From Chloroflexi bacterium TMED70 (GTDB taxonomy: Bacteria > Chloroflexota > Dehalococcoidia > Lucifugimonadales > Lucifugimonadaceae), in NCBI GenBank assembly GCA_002171675.1, contig NHDX01000043.1, positions 25,365 through 41,480 of the forward strand: a stretch of DNA of 16,116 nt, in the 5' to 3' direction. Of this stretch, positions 1 to 7,253 are shown piece after piece. The notes beneath the pieces were generated by a model. The model did not search any database and was not told the origin of the DNA. It was given only the letters and a program-made list of their open reading frames with translations. The stretch's first letter is position 1, and the number at the start of each line of letters is the position of its first letter. A program made the translations under genes and the position numbers.

Positions 1-674
1 AGAGGTCTATTATTTGCAGGAATTGAATAATTTGGAGTTCTTTGAAAAACAGTTAACTTTTTAGCTTCCTCAGCTATAACTGGAATTGATTGCACTGCTG
101 AAGAACCAGTTCCAATTATTGCAACATTTTTATCCTTTAGATCAACTCCACCATGAGGCCATCTGCCAGTAACATACCAGTCCCCTTCAAATTTATTCAA
201 TCCATTGAAATCAGGCTCCTTAATTGAAGATAATGTACCAGTTGCCATAATACAAAATTTAGCAAAATATTTTTTATTACAATCAGTTATAATTTCCCAT
301 TTTTTTAAATCACTATTATATTTAGCTGACTTAACCGATGTGTCAAAATTAATATCTTTTCGCAAATCAAATCTATCTGCTACGTGACCAGCATAACTCA
401 ATATCTCAGATTGATCAGAGTATCTGTTCGACCATACCCAATCTTGTTGGAGTTCTTCTGAAAAAGAATAACTATATTCTATACTTTCAATATCACATCT
501 TGCTCCTGGGTAACGGTTCCAATACCATGTACCTCCAACATCCGATGCTCTTTCAAGAATTTCTACATCAAGATTAAGTTGACGTAATTTATAGAGCATA
601 TACATACCAGCAAAACCTGCTCCAACAATTACTACATCTAAGGTCTTATATTTTATATTTTCATTTTGCAACAT
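1..674 (-). CDS. Flavin-containing (Baeyer-Villiger-type) monooxygenase, N-terminal part, cut by window start
   Basis: The first 224 codons, read from the ATG at 672-674, continue beyond base 1. An FAD Rossmann motif GAGFAG is at residues 18-23, followed by the family block GGTWYWNRYPGARCDIES (47-64). A second, NADPH-binding Rossmann motif GTGSSA is at 188-193. Between them is FEGDWYVTGRWP (162-173), which matches the Baeyer-Villiger fingerprint FxGxxxHTxxWP except that the usual His is Val168. Family members use FAD and NADPH to insert one oxygen atom, turning ketones into esters or lactones. The layout resembles cyclohexanone monooxygenase, a family of roughly 500-550 residues, so a little under half is visible. 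A candidate promoter lies just upstream, but no clear Shine-Dalgarno is seen. The family call is firm; the substrate is unknown. It could also be an S- or N-oxygenating relative, given the His change. Confidence 0.9.
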   Translation of the reverse strand, partial: MLQNENIKYKTLDVVIVGAGFAGMYMLYKLRQLNLDVEILERASDVGGTWYWNRYPGARCDIESIEYSYSFSEELQQDWVWSNRYSDQSEILSYAGHVADRFDLRKDINFDTSVKSAKYNSDLKKWEIITDCNKKYFAKFCIMATGTLSSIKEPDFNGLNKFEGDWYVTGRWPHGGVDLKDKNVAIIGTGSSAVQSIPVIAEEAKKLTVFQRTPNYSIPANNRP

Positions 675-701
675 AGTGAATAATTAATATTTATTCTCTA
701 A

Positions 702-707
702 ATTATA
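702..707 (-). promoter_or_regulatory. Candidate -10 box for the flavin monooxygenase gene
   Basis: On the minus strand these bases read TATAAT, a perfect -10 hexamer, about 28 bases before the ATG at 674. That would give a leader of roughly 20 bases. No good -35 box is present at the usual spacing, so in this AT-rich gap the match could be chance. Confidence 0.35.
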
Positions 708-740
708 CGACTTAAAGTATTTATATAATAAAAAAATTTA

Positions 741-1835
741 CTAAACCCTATCTCTAGCATCAATTTTTATCTCTCCAGAGATAATTCCGTAATCATTTAC
801 TATTAATGCTCTAGAATATTTTGGAGATACTGTACATGCATGACCAGGTTGAGCTAAAACATAATCTCCAAGATTAAGTGATTCCCCATTTAATTTTACA
901 ATTCCATGTTCTTCATTTTGAAAAATCAATTTCGATTTTGGTTTATCTACTAAAACGAATCTATTTTCAGTGACTGGATCAGATGAAATAGCTTTTGCTC
1001 CAATATCTACTGTAACTGTATCATTGGATTTATTTTCATCTATTACTTGACCTAAAACAACACCCGCGATTGTAAAATTTAATTCTTTTTGTTTATTATT
1101 TGAGGCATCCCAATATATCCAAGTACCAGGTGATAATTTCATGTCTTTTTCATCTATGTAAAAATGAAATGACCAAGATCCTCCAACTATAATTTCACAA
1201 TTCTTAAGAGAGTATTGGTGAAGTAATTTTTTTTCTAAAAGTCTAATATCATCTAAAGTTTTTTTAGATTCAAGTTTTCTTTCTTCAATATCTGTTTTTC
1301 CATACATTTGACCATCATATGCATGAATCCCAAGAACATTTATATTTTCATATTTGAATATCTGAGTTAGAAAATCATCTATATTATCTACAATTACCCC
1401 TGTCCTATTCATCCCCGTATCTAAATCTATATAAACTCCATTGAGCCCATTAAGATCTTTTAATAAATTCAAATGAAAGTTATTTGAAGCAATTGTTGAA
1501 AATTTAGTTTTGGGGAATTTATTAATAATTTTTTGTAACCTTTCAATCTTTTTTATCGAAGAAATTGGATAGGCTAGTATTAATTCCTCTGGTTCACACT
1601 CTGCTAAAACTTCAAGCTCGTTTAAGGTTGATGTTTTGTGCCTTGTAATTCCATTTTTTATTAATTTATTTAGTATTTGCTTAGATTTGTGAGTTTTTGC
1701 ATGTGGGACCAATCTTTTTTTGTCACCCACTAATGAAATTATTGAATCGATATTTGATTCTACTTTTGATTCAAATATTAGAAACTCTGGAGTTTCAATT
1801 TGAGAAACATCATTTAACGTATAATTATTGAACAT
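741..1835 (-). CDS. Fold-III PLP enzyme, D-serine dehydratase / D-threonine aldolase family
   Basis: A 364-residue protein when started at the ATG at 1833-1835; the frame also allows a TTG start at 1847, adding four residues. The motif VPHAKTHKS near residue 43 carries the PLP-binding lysine (Lys47 of the PHxKTHK signature), and an N-terminal alanine-racemase-like barrel follows. GIHAYDGQ and VGGSW correspond to family barrel and phosphate-binding motifs. Near the C-terminus is PGHACTVSP, an HxC pair (His332, Cys334). In eukaryotic-type D-serine dehydratase and D-threo-3-hydroxyaspartate dehydratase the metal site is His/Cys, while classic D-threonine aldolases use His/Asp. This favours a dehydratase or deaminase acting on a D-hydroxy amino acid. 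No signal peptide is seen, so it should be cytosolic. The substrate is not determined. The gene lies 66 bases before the monooxygenase on the same strand. Confidence 0.85.
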   Translation of the reverse strand: MFNNYTLNDVSQIETPEFLIFESKVESNIDSIISLVGDKKRLVPHAKTHKSKQILNKLIKNGITRHKTSTLNELEVLAECEPEELILAYPISSIKKIERLQKIINKFPKTKFSTIASNNFHLNLLKDLNGLNGVYIDLDTGMNRTGVIVDNIDDFLTQIFKYENINVLGIHAYDGQMYGKTDIEERKLESKKTLDDIRLLEKKLLHQYSLKNCEIIVGGSWSFHFYIDEKDMKLSPGTWIYWDASNNKQKELNFTIAGVVLGQVIDENKSNDTVTVDIGAKAISSDPVTENRFVLVDKPKSKLIFQNEEHGIVKLNGESLNLGDYVLAQPGHACTVSPKYSRALIVNDYGIISGEIKIDARDRV

Positions 1836-1847
1836 AATCCATATCAA

Positions 1848-1876
1848 GTATTAATAATCTAACCACATACTATCAA
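1848..1876 (-). promoter_or_regulatory. Candidate promoter for the D-serine dehydratase-like gene
   Basis: On the minus strand a -35-like TTGATA (1871-1876) is separated by 17 bases from TAATAC (1848-1853). The -35 is a good match; the -10 is weak. Transcription would begin near base 1841, a few bases before the ATG at 1835, giving a near-leaderless message. That would exclude the TTG at 1847 as the start. It lies in the divergent gap between two oppositely oriented units. Confidence 0.3.
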
Positions 1877-1880
1877 GGTA

Positions 1881-1909
1881 TTGATCTATTTACATAAAAA
1901 ATATATCTA
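1881..1909 (+). promoter_or_regulatory. Candidate promoter for the plus-strand sugar-catabolism operon
   Basis: TTGATC (1881-1886) is followed after 17 bases by TATCTA (1904-1909), about 57 bases before the first ATG at 1967. The -10 match is poor, and other AT-rich hexamers lie nearby. The operon must start in this 131-base divergent gap, but the exact promoter is uncertain. Confidence 0.25.
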
Positions 1910-1966
1910 AATTGAAGTTTATTTTTCACAGATATTTCATAAAGTGATTTATAAAAAATTAAAAAA

Positions 1967-2962
1967 ATGAAAGCATCAATTTGGTTAGGTGGGGATAAAT
2001 TTGAAATCAGAGATATTCCTATCCCGGAAATAAAGGAAGATGAAGTTTTAGTAAAAGTTCAGAGAGTTGGCTTGTGTGGCACTGACGTTCATATTACTCA
2101 AGGCTTATTTCCTTCTATTCCTCCTAAAATTTTGGGGCATGAATTTAGTGGAGATATCGTGGATGTGGGGAAAAATGTTGATAAATCAAACTTAGGCAAG
2201 AGAGTTACTTGTAACACAACATCTAGCTGTGGAAATTGTTATAACTGTAAAAATTGGACAATATCAAGATGCTCTAATGAAGTTAAATCAACAGGAGCGT
2301 TTGCAGAATTCTCTGTTATGCCTATAAGTTCTGCCATCGAAATTCCTAAGGGTATGTCTTATGAAGTAGCTGCAATGACTGAGCCTGCTTCTTGCTGTGT
2401 TTCCGGTACGGAGATGATTGATTATAAAAGTGATTCAAAAATATTTATTATTGGTTCTGGAATTATGGGAATATTATGTCTTAAATTTGTAAAGGAAAAA
2501 AGTATCGATTATATTGTTGTTTCAGAACCTAACCCTATAAGAAGAAAAATGGCTCTAGAAATGGGTGCAGATTTTGTAGTTGATCCAAGTAGTAAAAGTT
2601 ACGAAAAAGATATAAAAAGATTAAAAGGAGAACATGGATTTGATATTTTTATTGAGGCTGTAGGAAACCCTAATCTATTATCTGAGGGTATTTCATATTT
2701 AAGACCGAGAGGGCAAGCATTAATGATAGGAGTTCATCCAGAAATGTCTAATCTTGATTATGATCTTTATGATCTACATTATAGAGAAATTAAACTTTTT
2801 GGAGCTTTTGGAAGAGGAAATTATTTTTCTTCTGTTCCTGAAAGAATAGAAAATTTGGGACTTGAAAAACTTGTTACAAAAACTTTTAATTTAGAAGAAA
2901 TTAATAAAGCAATAAACCTAACTGCAGAGGGGCATGGAATGAAATACATGATTTCACCATAA
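1967..2962 (+). CDS. Zinc-dependent alcohol/polyol dehydrogenase (MDR superfamily)
   Basis: A 331-residue medium-chain dehydrogenase, close to the usual 340-350 residues. GLCGTDVH holds catalytic-zinc Cys37, and GHEFSG holds His58 and Glu59. The structural-zinc lobe is CGNCYNCKNWTISRC, with cysteines at 88, 91, 94 and 102. The nucleotide-binding fold carries GSGIMG near residue 165, followed by VVSEPNPIRRKMALEMGAD. This pattern is that of the sorbitol/threonine/L-galactonate dehydrogenase branch, which oxidises a secondary alcohol of a polyol, sugar acid or amino acid with NAD(P). It is the first gene of a four-gene plus-strand run. Four bases separate its stop from the next ATG, so the two are probably cotranscribed. 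The context of a sugar-acid dehydratase and an aldolase favours a sugar or sugar-acid substrate. No strong Shine-Dalgarno precedes the ATG. Confidence 0.88.
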   Translation: MKASIWLGGDKFEIRDIPIPEIKEDEVLVKVQRVGLCGTDVHITQGLFPSIPPKILGHEFSGDIVDVGKNVDKSNLGKRVTCNTTSSCGNCYNCKNWTISRCSNEVKSTGAFAEFSVMPISSAIEIPKGMSYEVAAMTEPASCCVSGTEMIDYKSDSKIFIIGSGIMGILCLKFVKEKSIDYIVVSEPNPIRRKMALEMGADFVVDPSSKSYEKDIKRLKGEHGFDIFIEAVGNPNLLSEGISYLRPRGQALMIGVHPEMSNLDYDLYDLHYREIKLFGAFGRGNYFSSVPERIENLGLEKLVTKTFNLEEINKAINLTAEGHGMKYMISP

Positions 2963-2966
2963 GCAT

Positions 2967-3740
2967 ATGAAAGAAAAAGTATTCAACTTAATAGCACATA
3001 GAGGTTTTTCTGAGAGATCACCAGAAAATACAATTCAATCTTTTGATTTAGCATTAAAAGAAGGATTTAATAATTTTGAGTTTGATGTTCAATTAACTAA
3101 GGACAAAATACCTGTAGTGATTCATGATAGTGATTTAATTAGAACTACTGGAATAAAAGGAATTATTTCAGAAAAAAAATACTCTGAAATAAAGTCATTA
3201 AATGCTAAAAATAACTTCCAAAATTTAACTGGTCATTTTAGGATTCCTACTTTAGATGAGATATTAATAAGGTATAAAGATAAGGCTCATTTACACCTTG
3301 AACTTAAGTCTAGAGATCAAGATTTATCAGAAATAGTTTTTAACTTCTTAAAAGAATTTAAATGGTTAAGTTCTAAGAAAAAAATATTTGAACCTGGAGG
3401 ATTAACTATAAGTAGTTTTTATATTGAACAACTTATGAGATTTAATCATTTTACTAAAGATGAAAATTCTGCATGGTTATTAGAGAAAATTACACATAAC
3501 GACTTAGATATTTGTAAGTCCAATGAAATAGATTTAATTTGTCCGAGAGCTTTACATGCTAATCACAAAATGGTTTCTGAAGCTTTGGAAAAGAATATTT
3601 TAGTTAGGAATTGGGGCGTTTCTAGTGAAAAAGATTTAATTAATGCTTATAATTCAGGAAGTAAAGGAACTACGGTAGATTGGCCAACAAAAGGAAAGGA
3701 AATGATATCAAATTATGAAAATAACAAAATTAGTAATTAG
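2967..3740 (+). CDS. Glycerophosphodiester phosphodiesterase
   Basis: A 257-residue single-domain GDPD protein, a normal length for cytosolic UgpQ-like enzymes. It has the defining motifs: AHRG (10-13) with the first catalytic His11, PENT (19-22), EFDVQLTKD with metal ligands Glu38 and Asp40, and VIHD with the second catalytic His53. HLHLELKS near residue 110 supplies a further acidic metal ligand. The family hydrolyses glycerophosphodiesters to glycerol-3-phosphate and an alcohol. No signal peptide or membrane segment is seen, so it should act on imported or internal diesters. The gene follows the dehydrogenase by four bases, and its last 26 bases overlap the next gene in another frame, implying coupled expression. 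Its place among sugar-catabolism genes suggests it releases a sugar or polyol head group. That role is inference. Confidence 0.9.
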   Translation: MKEKVFNLIAHRGFSERSPENTIQSFDLALKEGFNNFEFDVQLTKDKIPVVIHDSDLIRTTGIKGIISEKKYSEIKSLNAKNNFQNLTGHFRIPTLDEILIRYKDKAHLHLELKSRDQDLSEIVFNFLKEFKWLSSKKKIFEPGGLTISSFYIEQLMRFNHFTKDENSAWLLEKITHNDLDICKSNEIDLICPRALHANHKMVSEALEKNILVRNWGVSSEKDLINAYNSGSKGTTVDWPTKGKEMISNYENNKISN

Positions 3741-4908
3741 AAACTTATCTGGTCATTTTGAATCAGATGGGGAGTTTTGGGAAGAAAGACTTGTCAGACC
3801 AATTGATATATATCCTGAATATGCAAATGAAAAACATGAAAATTGGTCATTACAAAAAAATAATAAAGTTTCTACCAGCTCTATATTTGTAGAAATTCAT
3901 ACAGACGAAAATATTTATGGAACGGCTGGCCCAATAGATTCACTTCAAGCAGATGTAATAGAAAAATCACTCTCGAAAATTCTTATAGATAAAGATCCTT
4001 TAGCTATAGAACTTTTATGGGATCAAATGCATAGAATTAGTGTTCATGGTAGGCAAGGTATAACAATGATGGCTATCAGTGCAATAGATTGTGCCCTTTG
4101 GGACCTAAAAGGTAAATTTTATAAAACACCTGTTTATAAAATTTTAGGGGGTCCTACTAGAAAGGAAGTACCTGCTTATGCCTCAATGCTAGGGTTTAAT
4201 GTTACAGATATGGGATTAGTAAGAGAACGATCACAGCAATTCAAAGAACAAGGGTTTACAGCACAAAAATGGTTTTTTAGATATGGACCAATGTCAGGTC
4301 ATGAAGGTCTTAAGAAAAATATTGAGATGGTAAAAACACTAAGAGAAAGTCTAGGAGAAGATTATGAAATAATGTTAGATTGTTGGCAATCTATGGATTA
4401 TAAATACATTATTCGTCTAGCAAAAAACATTGAAGAATATAGACCATACTGGTTAGAAGAAACAGTTATGAATGACAGGGTTGAAATATATAAAAAAATA
4501 AAAGATAAAATTTCAATTCCTTTATCTGGAGCTGAGCATGATTATACGAGATGGGGAATGCTAAGATTTATAGAAAAAAAGGCTCTAGATTTTCTTCAAC
4601 CAGACATATACTGGGCAGGAGGACTTTCAGAAGTATTAAAAATATCTAATTTAGCAACGACTTATGACCTCATAACAATACCACATGGACATTCATCAAA
4701 TGCATCTTTACACTTTTCTTTGTCTCAAGTTCCAATACACACCCCCTACCAAGAATTCTTGATAAAGTGGAATAAAGTTCATCAACATTTTTTGAAAACT
4801 CCAGAGATTCCTAAAAAAGGAGTTTTTTCAATAACTGAATTAAATGGATTAGGAATGGAAATTGATTCAGACAAAATAGAAAAAGAAGAAAAATTAGAAA
4901 TAAAATAG
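3715..4908 (+). CDS. Enolase-superfamily dehydratase, L-rhamnonate dehydratase-like
   Basis: A 397-residue mandelate racemase/muconate lactonizing family protein. The capping domain is N-terminal. HGRQGITMMAISAIDCALWDLKGK (111-134) and ILGGPTRKEVPAYASMLG (143-160) resemble rhamnonate dehydratases. AQKWFFRYGP (183-192) holds the second-strand base position. Metal ligands are Asp222 (MLDCW), Glu248 (WLEE) and Glu274 (GAEH). Asp297 (QPD) and His324 (PHGHS) form the expected catalytic pair, so the active site looks complete. The spacing matches the rhamnonate dehydratase group, which converts L-rhamnonate and related sugar acids to 2-keto-3-deoxy acids. The exact sugar acid cannot be read from sequence. 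The ATG at 3715 lies inside the preceding phosphodiesterase gene. The next gene starts eight bases after the stop, with its Shine-Dalgarno overlapping this stop codon. Expected to be cytosolic. Confidence 0.85.
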   Translation: MKITKLVIRNLSGHFESDGEFWEERLVRPIDIYPEYANEKHENWSLQKNNKVSTSSIFVEIHTDENIYGTAGPIDSLQADVIEKSLSKILIDKDPLAIELLWDQMHRISVHGRQGITMMAISAIDCALWDLKGKFYKTPVYKILGGPTRKEVPAYASMLGFNVTDMGLVRERSQQFKEQGFTAQKWFFRYGPMSGHEGLKKNIEMVKTLRESLGEDYEIMLDCWQSMDYKYIIRLAKNIEEYRPYWLEETVMNDRVEIYKKIKDKISIPLSGAEHDYTRWGMLRFIEKKALDFLQPDIYWAGGLSEVLKISNLATTYDLITIPHGHSSNASLHFSLSQVPIHTPYQEFLIKWNKVHQHFLKTPEIPKKGVFSITELNGLGMEIDSDKIEKEEKLEIK

Positions 4909-4911
4909 GAG
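4907..4911 (+). promoter_or_regulatory. Strong Shine-Dalgarno overlapping the preceding stop
   Basis: AGGAG begins within the TAG stop of the dehydratase gene and lies five bases before the ATG at 4917. It is the only strong ribosome-binding site in this plus-strand operon and fixes the start of the aldolase-like gene. Ribosomes ending on the upstream gene would pass directly over it. Confidence 0.7.
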
Positions 4912-4916
4912 TAATT

Positions 4917-5642
4917 ATGACTATACCTAATGCAGAGGATAATAAAAAAAACGGTATCGGACCTGATATTTGGCTAGCAGGTGATCCTGAAGACCTAAAA
5001 GATTGGATGGATAAGGGTGTAAAAGGAATTGTAACGAACACAGTAGTTCTAAAAGATATGACGGATAAATATGGTTCAATTATTGATCTAACTAAAAGAT
5101 ATCTTGATATTACTGACAAAAAAGTTGCTATTGAAATCGATGGACACTCTACAAGTGAACTTTTAGATGTTGGAGAAAAATTTACAAAACTATCTGATCG
5201 TATAATCTTAAAGATTCCTATGACTGAGTATGCATTAGAAGCATTTTCAGAATTGAAGAAATCTAATGTTGAAACTTTTTGTACAACCATATTTTCATTA
5301 AATCAGGCTGTTATCGCAGCTAATGCTGGGGTTACTCATGTCCTACCGTTTTGCGAACCTTTTTTAGATGTAAACAAAGATTCAACTGAATTGATACGTG
5401 AAATAAGTTCAACTTTTGAGGGTTGGCAAAATAGACCTTTCGTAACAGCAGCACTAGTTAGATCTGTAGCTACAGCTCATAAAGCATTAAAAGATGGAGC
5501 AGACGGAATAATTATTTTTTGGCCAATTTTTAAAGAAATGATTCAAAATAAATTTACAGATGAATGGAATAAAACTTTTTTAGATCATTGGAACGGTATA
5601 TATGATGCTGGCAACTTAAATGATATAGGATATAAACCTTAA
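4917..5642 (+). CDS. Transaldolase / fructose-6-phosphate aldolase-like protein
   Basis: A 241-residue protein slightly longer than the ~215-220-residue fructose-6-phosphate aldolase and short-transaldolase group. GIVTNTVVL (37-45) corresponds to the family's GVTTNPSL strand. RIILKIPMT (95-103) carries the likely Schiff-base lysine, Lys99. CTTIFSLNQAVIAANAGVTHVLPF corresponds to the family segment TAIYTxxQAxxAAxAGAxYVxPY. Family members cleave or form carbon-carbon bonds through a lysine-bound dihydroxyacetone or related unit. As the last gene of the plus-strand operon, it could cleave the 2-keto-3-deoxy product of the upstream dehydratase or a ketose made by the dehydrogenase. Both are inference. 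The Asn-Pro of the usual TTNP motif is Asn-Thr here, a departure that may signal altered specificity. The stop is one base from the stop of the convergent gene. Confidence 0.82.
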   Translation: MTIPNAEDNKKNGIGPDIWLAGDPEDLKDWMDKGVKGIVTNTVVLKDMTDKYGSIIDLTKRYLDITDKKVAIEIDGHSTSELLDVGEKFTKLSDRIILKIPMTEYALEAFSELKKSNVETFCTTIFSLNQAVIAANAGVTHVLPFCEPFLDVNKDSTELIREISSTFEGWQNRPFVTAALVRSVATAHKALKDGADGIIIFWPIFKEMIQNKFTDEWNKTFLDHWNGIYDAGNLNDIGYKP

Positions 5643-5643
5643 A

Positions 5644-7248
5644 CTAATTTTGGTAAATATTTTCCATATCATATGCATCTAGAGACAATATTTTTGAGCT
5701 TGATCCTTGAGATATAGCTGATACACCAATGCTATCGTTTCTTGAAGGATATAATCTTGAAGCGACACATTGTCTTTCATTAACAAATATTTCTATTACA
5801 CTTCTATCAATAAATATTCTTAGGTCAAGAGTCTCATCCTCAGACAAATATACAGGTGCTACTTCAGGAGGGCGAGATAAGACTCCTTGGTCTAGACTTG
5901 AATATGAAGTATCTAAAGAAATCATACTATCAGATGCATTTAGTCGTTTTTTGAGATCCCAACCTTCATACTTTTCCCAATCTCTAAATCCTCTATTTTT
6001 ATAAAATGTTATTCTGGTAAACTCCTCATTTTTATTTGATCTTAGTACTCTTAATTCAAACATTGATGCATCTTTAACTTCTGCGGTTAGTAAAATTTCT
6101 ATAGAATTTCCTGAAATATTTTCAAGAATTTTTTCTTCATTAGGTGAGATTAAAATATTTTTTATGGATTTATGATTTTTTCTCAATGATTCAATATTTC
6201 CTGCTGGTTTTATAGTCAATACATCTTTGTTGATTTTATCTTTACCAGCTATTCCTATTTCTCTAGGTAGAGTCATTAATTGGTTCCATCCCATTGTGTC
6301 TTTTGAATGATTCATATTAAAAATAACTACGTTTTTTCCATTATCATATGTAGTTGCAGAAGGTGCATGAACTCCTCCAGGGTGCGCTGCTCCAAAATTA
6401 AATTCATGATGTGAAGTTACTATAAATTTATCATTATCAATATCATAATCACCTAGTAATGCTTGACCTCCACTCATATGACTAAAGAAGTAAAGTATAT
6501 ACCTGTCTCCAATAGGCCAAAAATATGGACAAGCTCCATCATCTCCAATTTTAGTAAAATTATCTCCTTCAATAAATGGATGCATATATTCCCAATTTAT
6601 AAGATTTTTAGATCTGAATAAAAAATTTGCCCTTGTCCTTCTTCCAGATGGATTATGAGGTAATGTTCCTCCTGATAAAGAATAATAATACTTATCTTTT
6701 TTCCATATGCATGGATCAAAAACTCTGTAAGGTAGATTTGGCCCATCTTCAGTTTGAATTTTTATAACAGGTTTTTTATCATTAATTTTTTCCCAATTAA
6801 GTAGTAAATCATCATCAGAAATAGCGATCATATTGCCTACTTTTGTACCATGATACATTGCTATAACTTTATTATTTTCCACAAATGTTGCTCCAGAAAA
6901 ACATGCTTCTTCAGGATTAGGATAAATTGCATATGGCAAATCTTTCCAGTGAACCAAATCTGAACTATATGCATGTCCCCAATGCTGTCTAGGATCTTCC
7001 GGTGGATAAGCCTGATAAAAAAGATGCCAATATCCTTTCCAAAAACATATTCCATTAGGATCATTAAGCGTATTTTCTGGATTAACATAATGAAAAATAG
7101 GTCTATGTGGATCATCTTTGTAGGTTGATCTACTTTGGCCCAATCTATGTATTAAATGATCTTTTTCAAGAGAGCTAATTTGATCGGAAAATGAATCAGG
7201 ATAATTAAATTTTGGTACTTTAGATTCTCTATCTGAAAACATTTGCAT
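5644..7248 (-). CDS. GH32-family (invertase/levanase-like) protein with altered catalytic residues
   Basis: A 534-residue protein with a five-bladed GH32 propeller from about residue 48 and a C-terminal beta-sandwich (IFIDRSVIEIFVN, near 480-495). NPENTLNDPNG (57-66) contains nucleophile Asp63. The QHWGHAYSSDLVHW block (88-101) and CFSGA (116-120) are classic GH32. The transition-state motif RDP is present only as FDP (Asp178). At the ECPD motif, which normally supplies the acid/base Glu, the protein reads ACPY (Ala239-Cys240). The reading frame is intact, so this is not decay by frameshift. Canonical members cleave beta-fructosides such as sucrose and levan. This one may be a binding protein, a transferase or an enzyme with a relocated acid. 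No signal peptide is evident, so it should be cytosolic. It follows the reductase gene by five bases. ATGs at codons 1 and 3 are both possible starts. Confidence 0.85.
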   Translation of the reverse strand: MQMFSDRESKVPKFNYPDSFSDQISSLEKDHLIHRLGQSRSTYKDDPHRPIFHYVNPENTLNDPNGICFWKGYWHLFYQAYPPEDPRQHWGHAYSSDLVHWKDLPYAIYPNPEEACFSGATFVENNKVIAMYHGTKVGNMIAISDDDLLLNWEKINDKKPVIKIQTEDGPNLPYRVFDPCIWKKDKYYYSLSGGTLPHNPSGRRTRANFLFRSKNLINWEYMHPFIEGDNFTKIGDDGACPYFWPIGDRYILYFFSHMSGGQALLGDYDIDNDKFIVTSHHEFNFGAAHPGGVHAPSATTYDNGKNVVIFNMNHSKDTMGWNQLMTLPREIGIAGKDKINKDVLTIKPAGNIESLRKNHKSIKNILISPNEEKILENISGNSIEILLTAEVKDASMFELRVLRSNKNEEFTRITFYKNRGFRDWEKYEGWDLKKRLNASDSMISLDTSYSSLDQGVLSRPPEVAPVYLSEDETLDLRIFIDRSVIEIFVNERQCVASRLYPSRNDSIGVSAISQGSSSKILSLDAYDMENIYQN

Positions 7249-7253
7249 TAAAT

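Noticed and set aside
1836..1847. TTG start adding four residues to the D-serine dehydratase-like protein
   Set aside because: The ATG at 1833-1835 is a better codon, and the TTG would lie within or before the likely transcription start. It cannot be fully excluded.
3715..4908. Firm naming of the dehydratase as rhmD (L-rhamnonate dehydratase)
   Set aside because: Motifs and residue spacing resemble that group, but no rhamnose dehydrogenase, lactonase or rhamnose-specific aldolase is recognisable nearby. The sugar acid stays open.
4811..5290. A long antisense open frame opposite the dehydratase/aldolase junction
   Set aside because: It is hydrophobic and low in complexity, has no recognisable domain, and lies opposite two well-supported genes. 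It is a shadow of their codon usage.
6460..6560. Frameshift or sequencing error as the cause of the missing GH32 acid/base residue
   Set aside because: The frame stays open, and residues on both sides (DDG..CPYFWPIGD) align well with the family. This points to a substitution rather than an indel.
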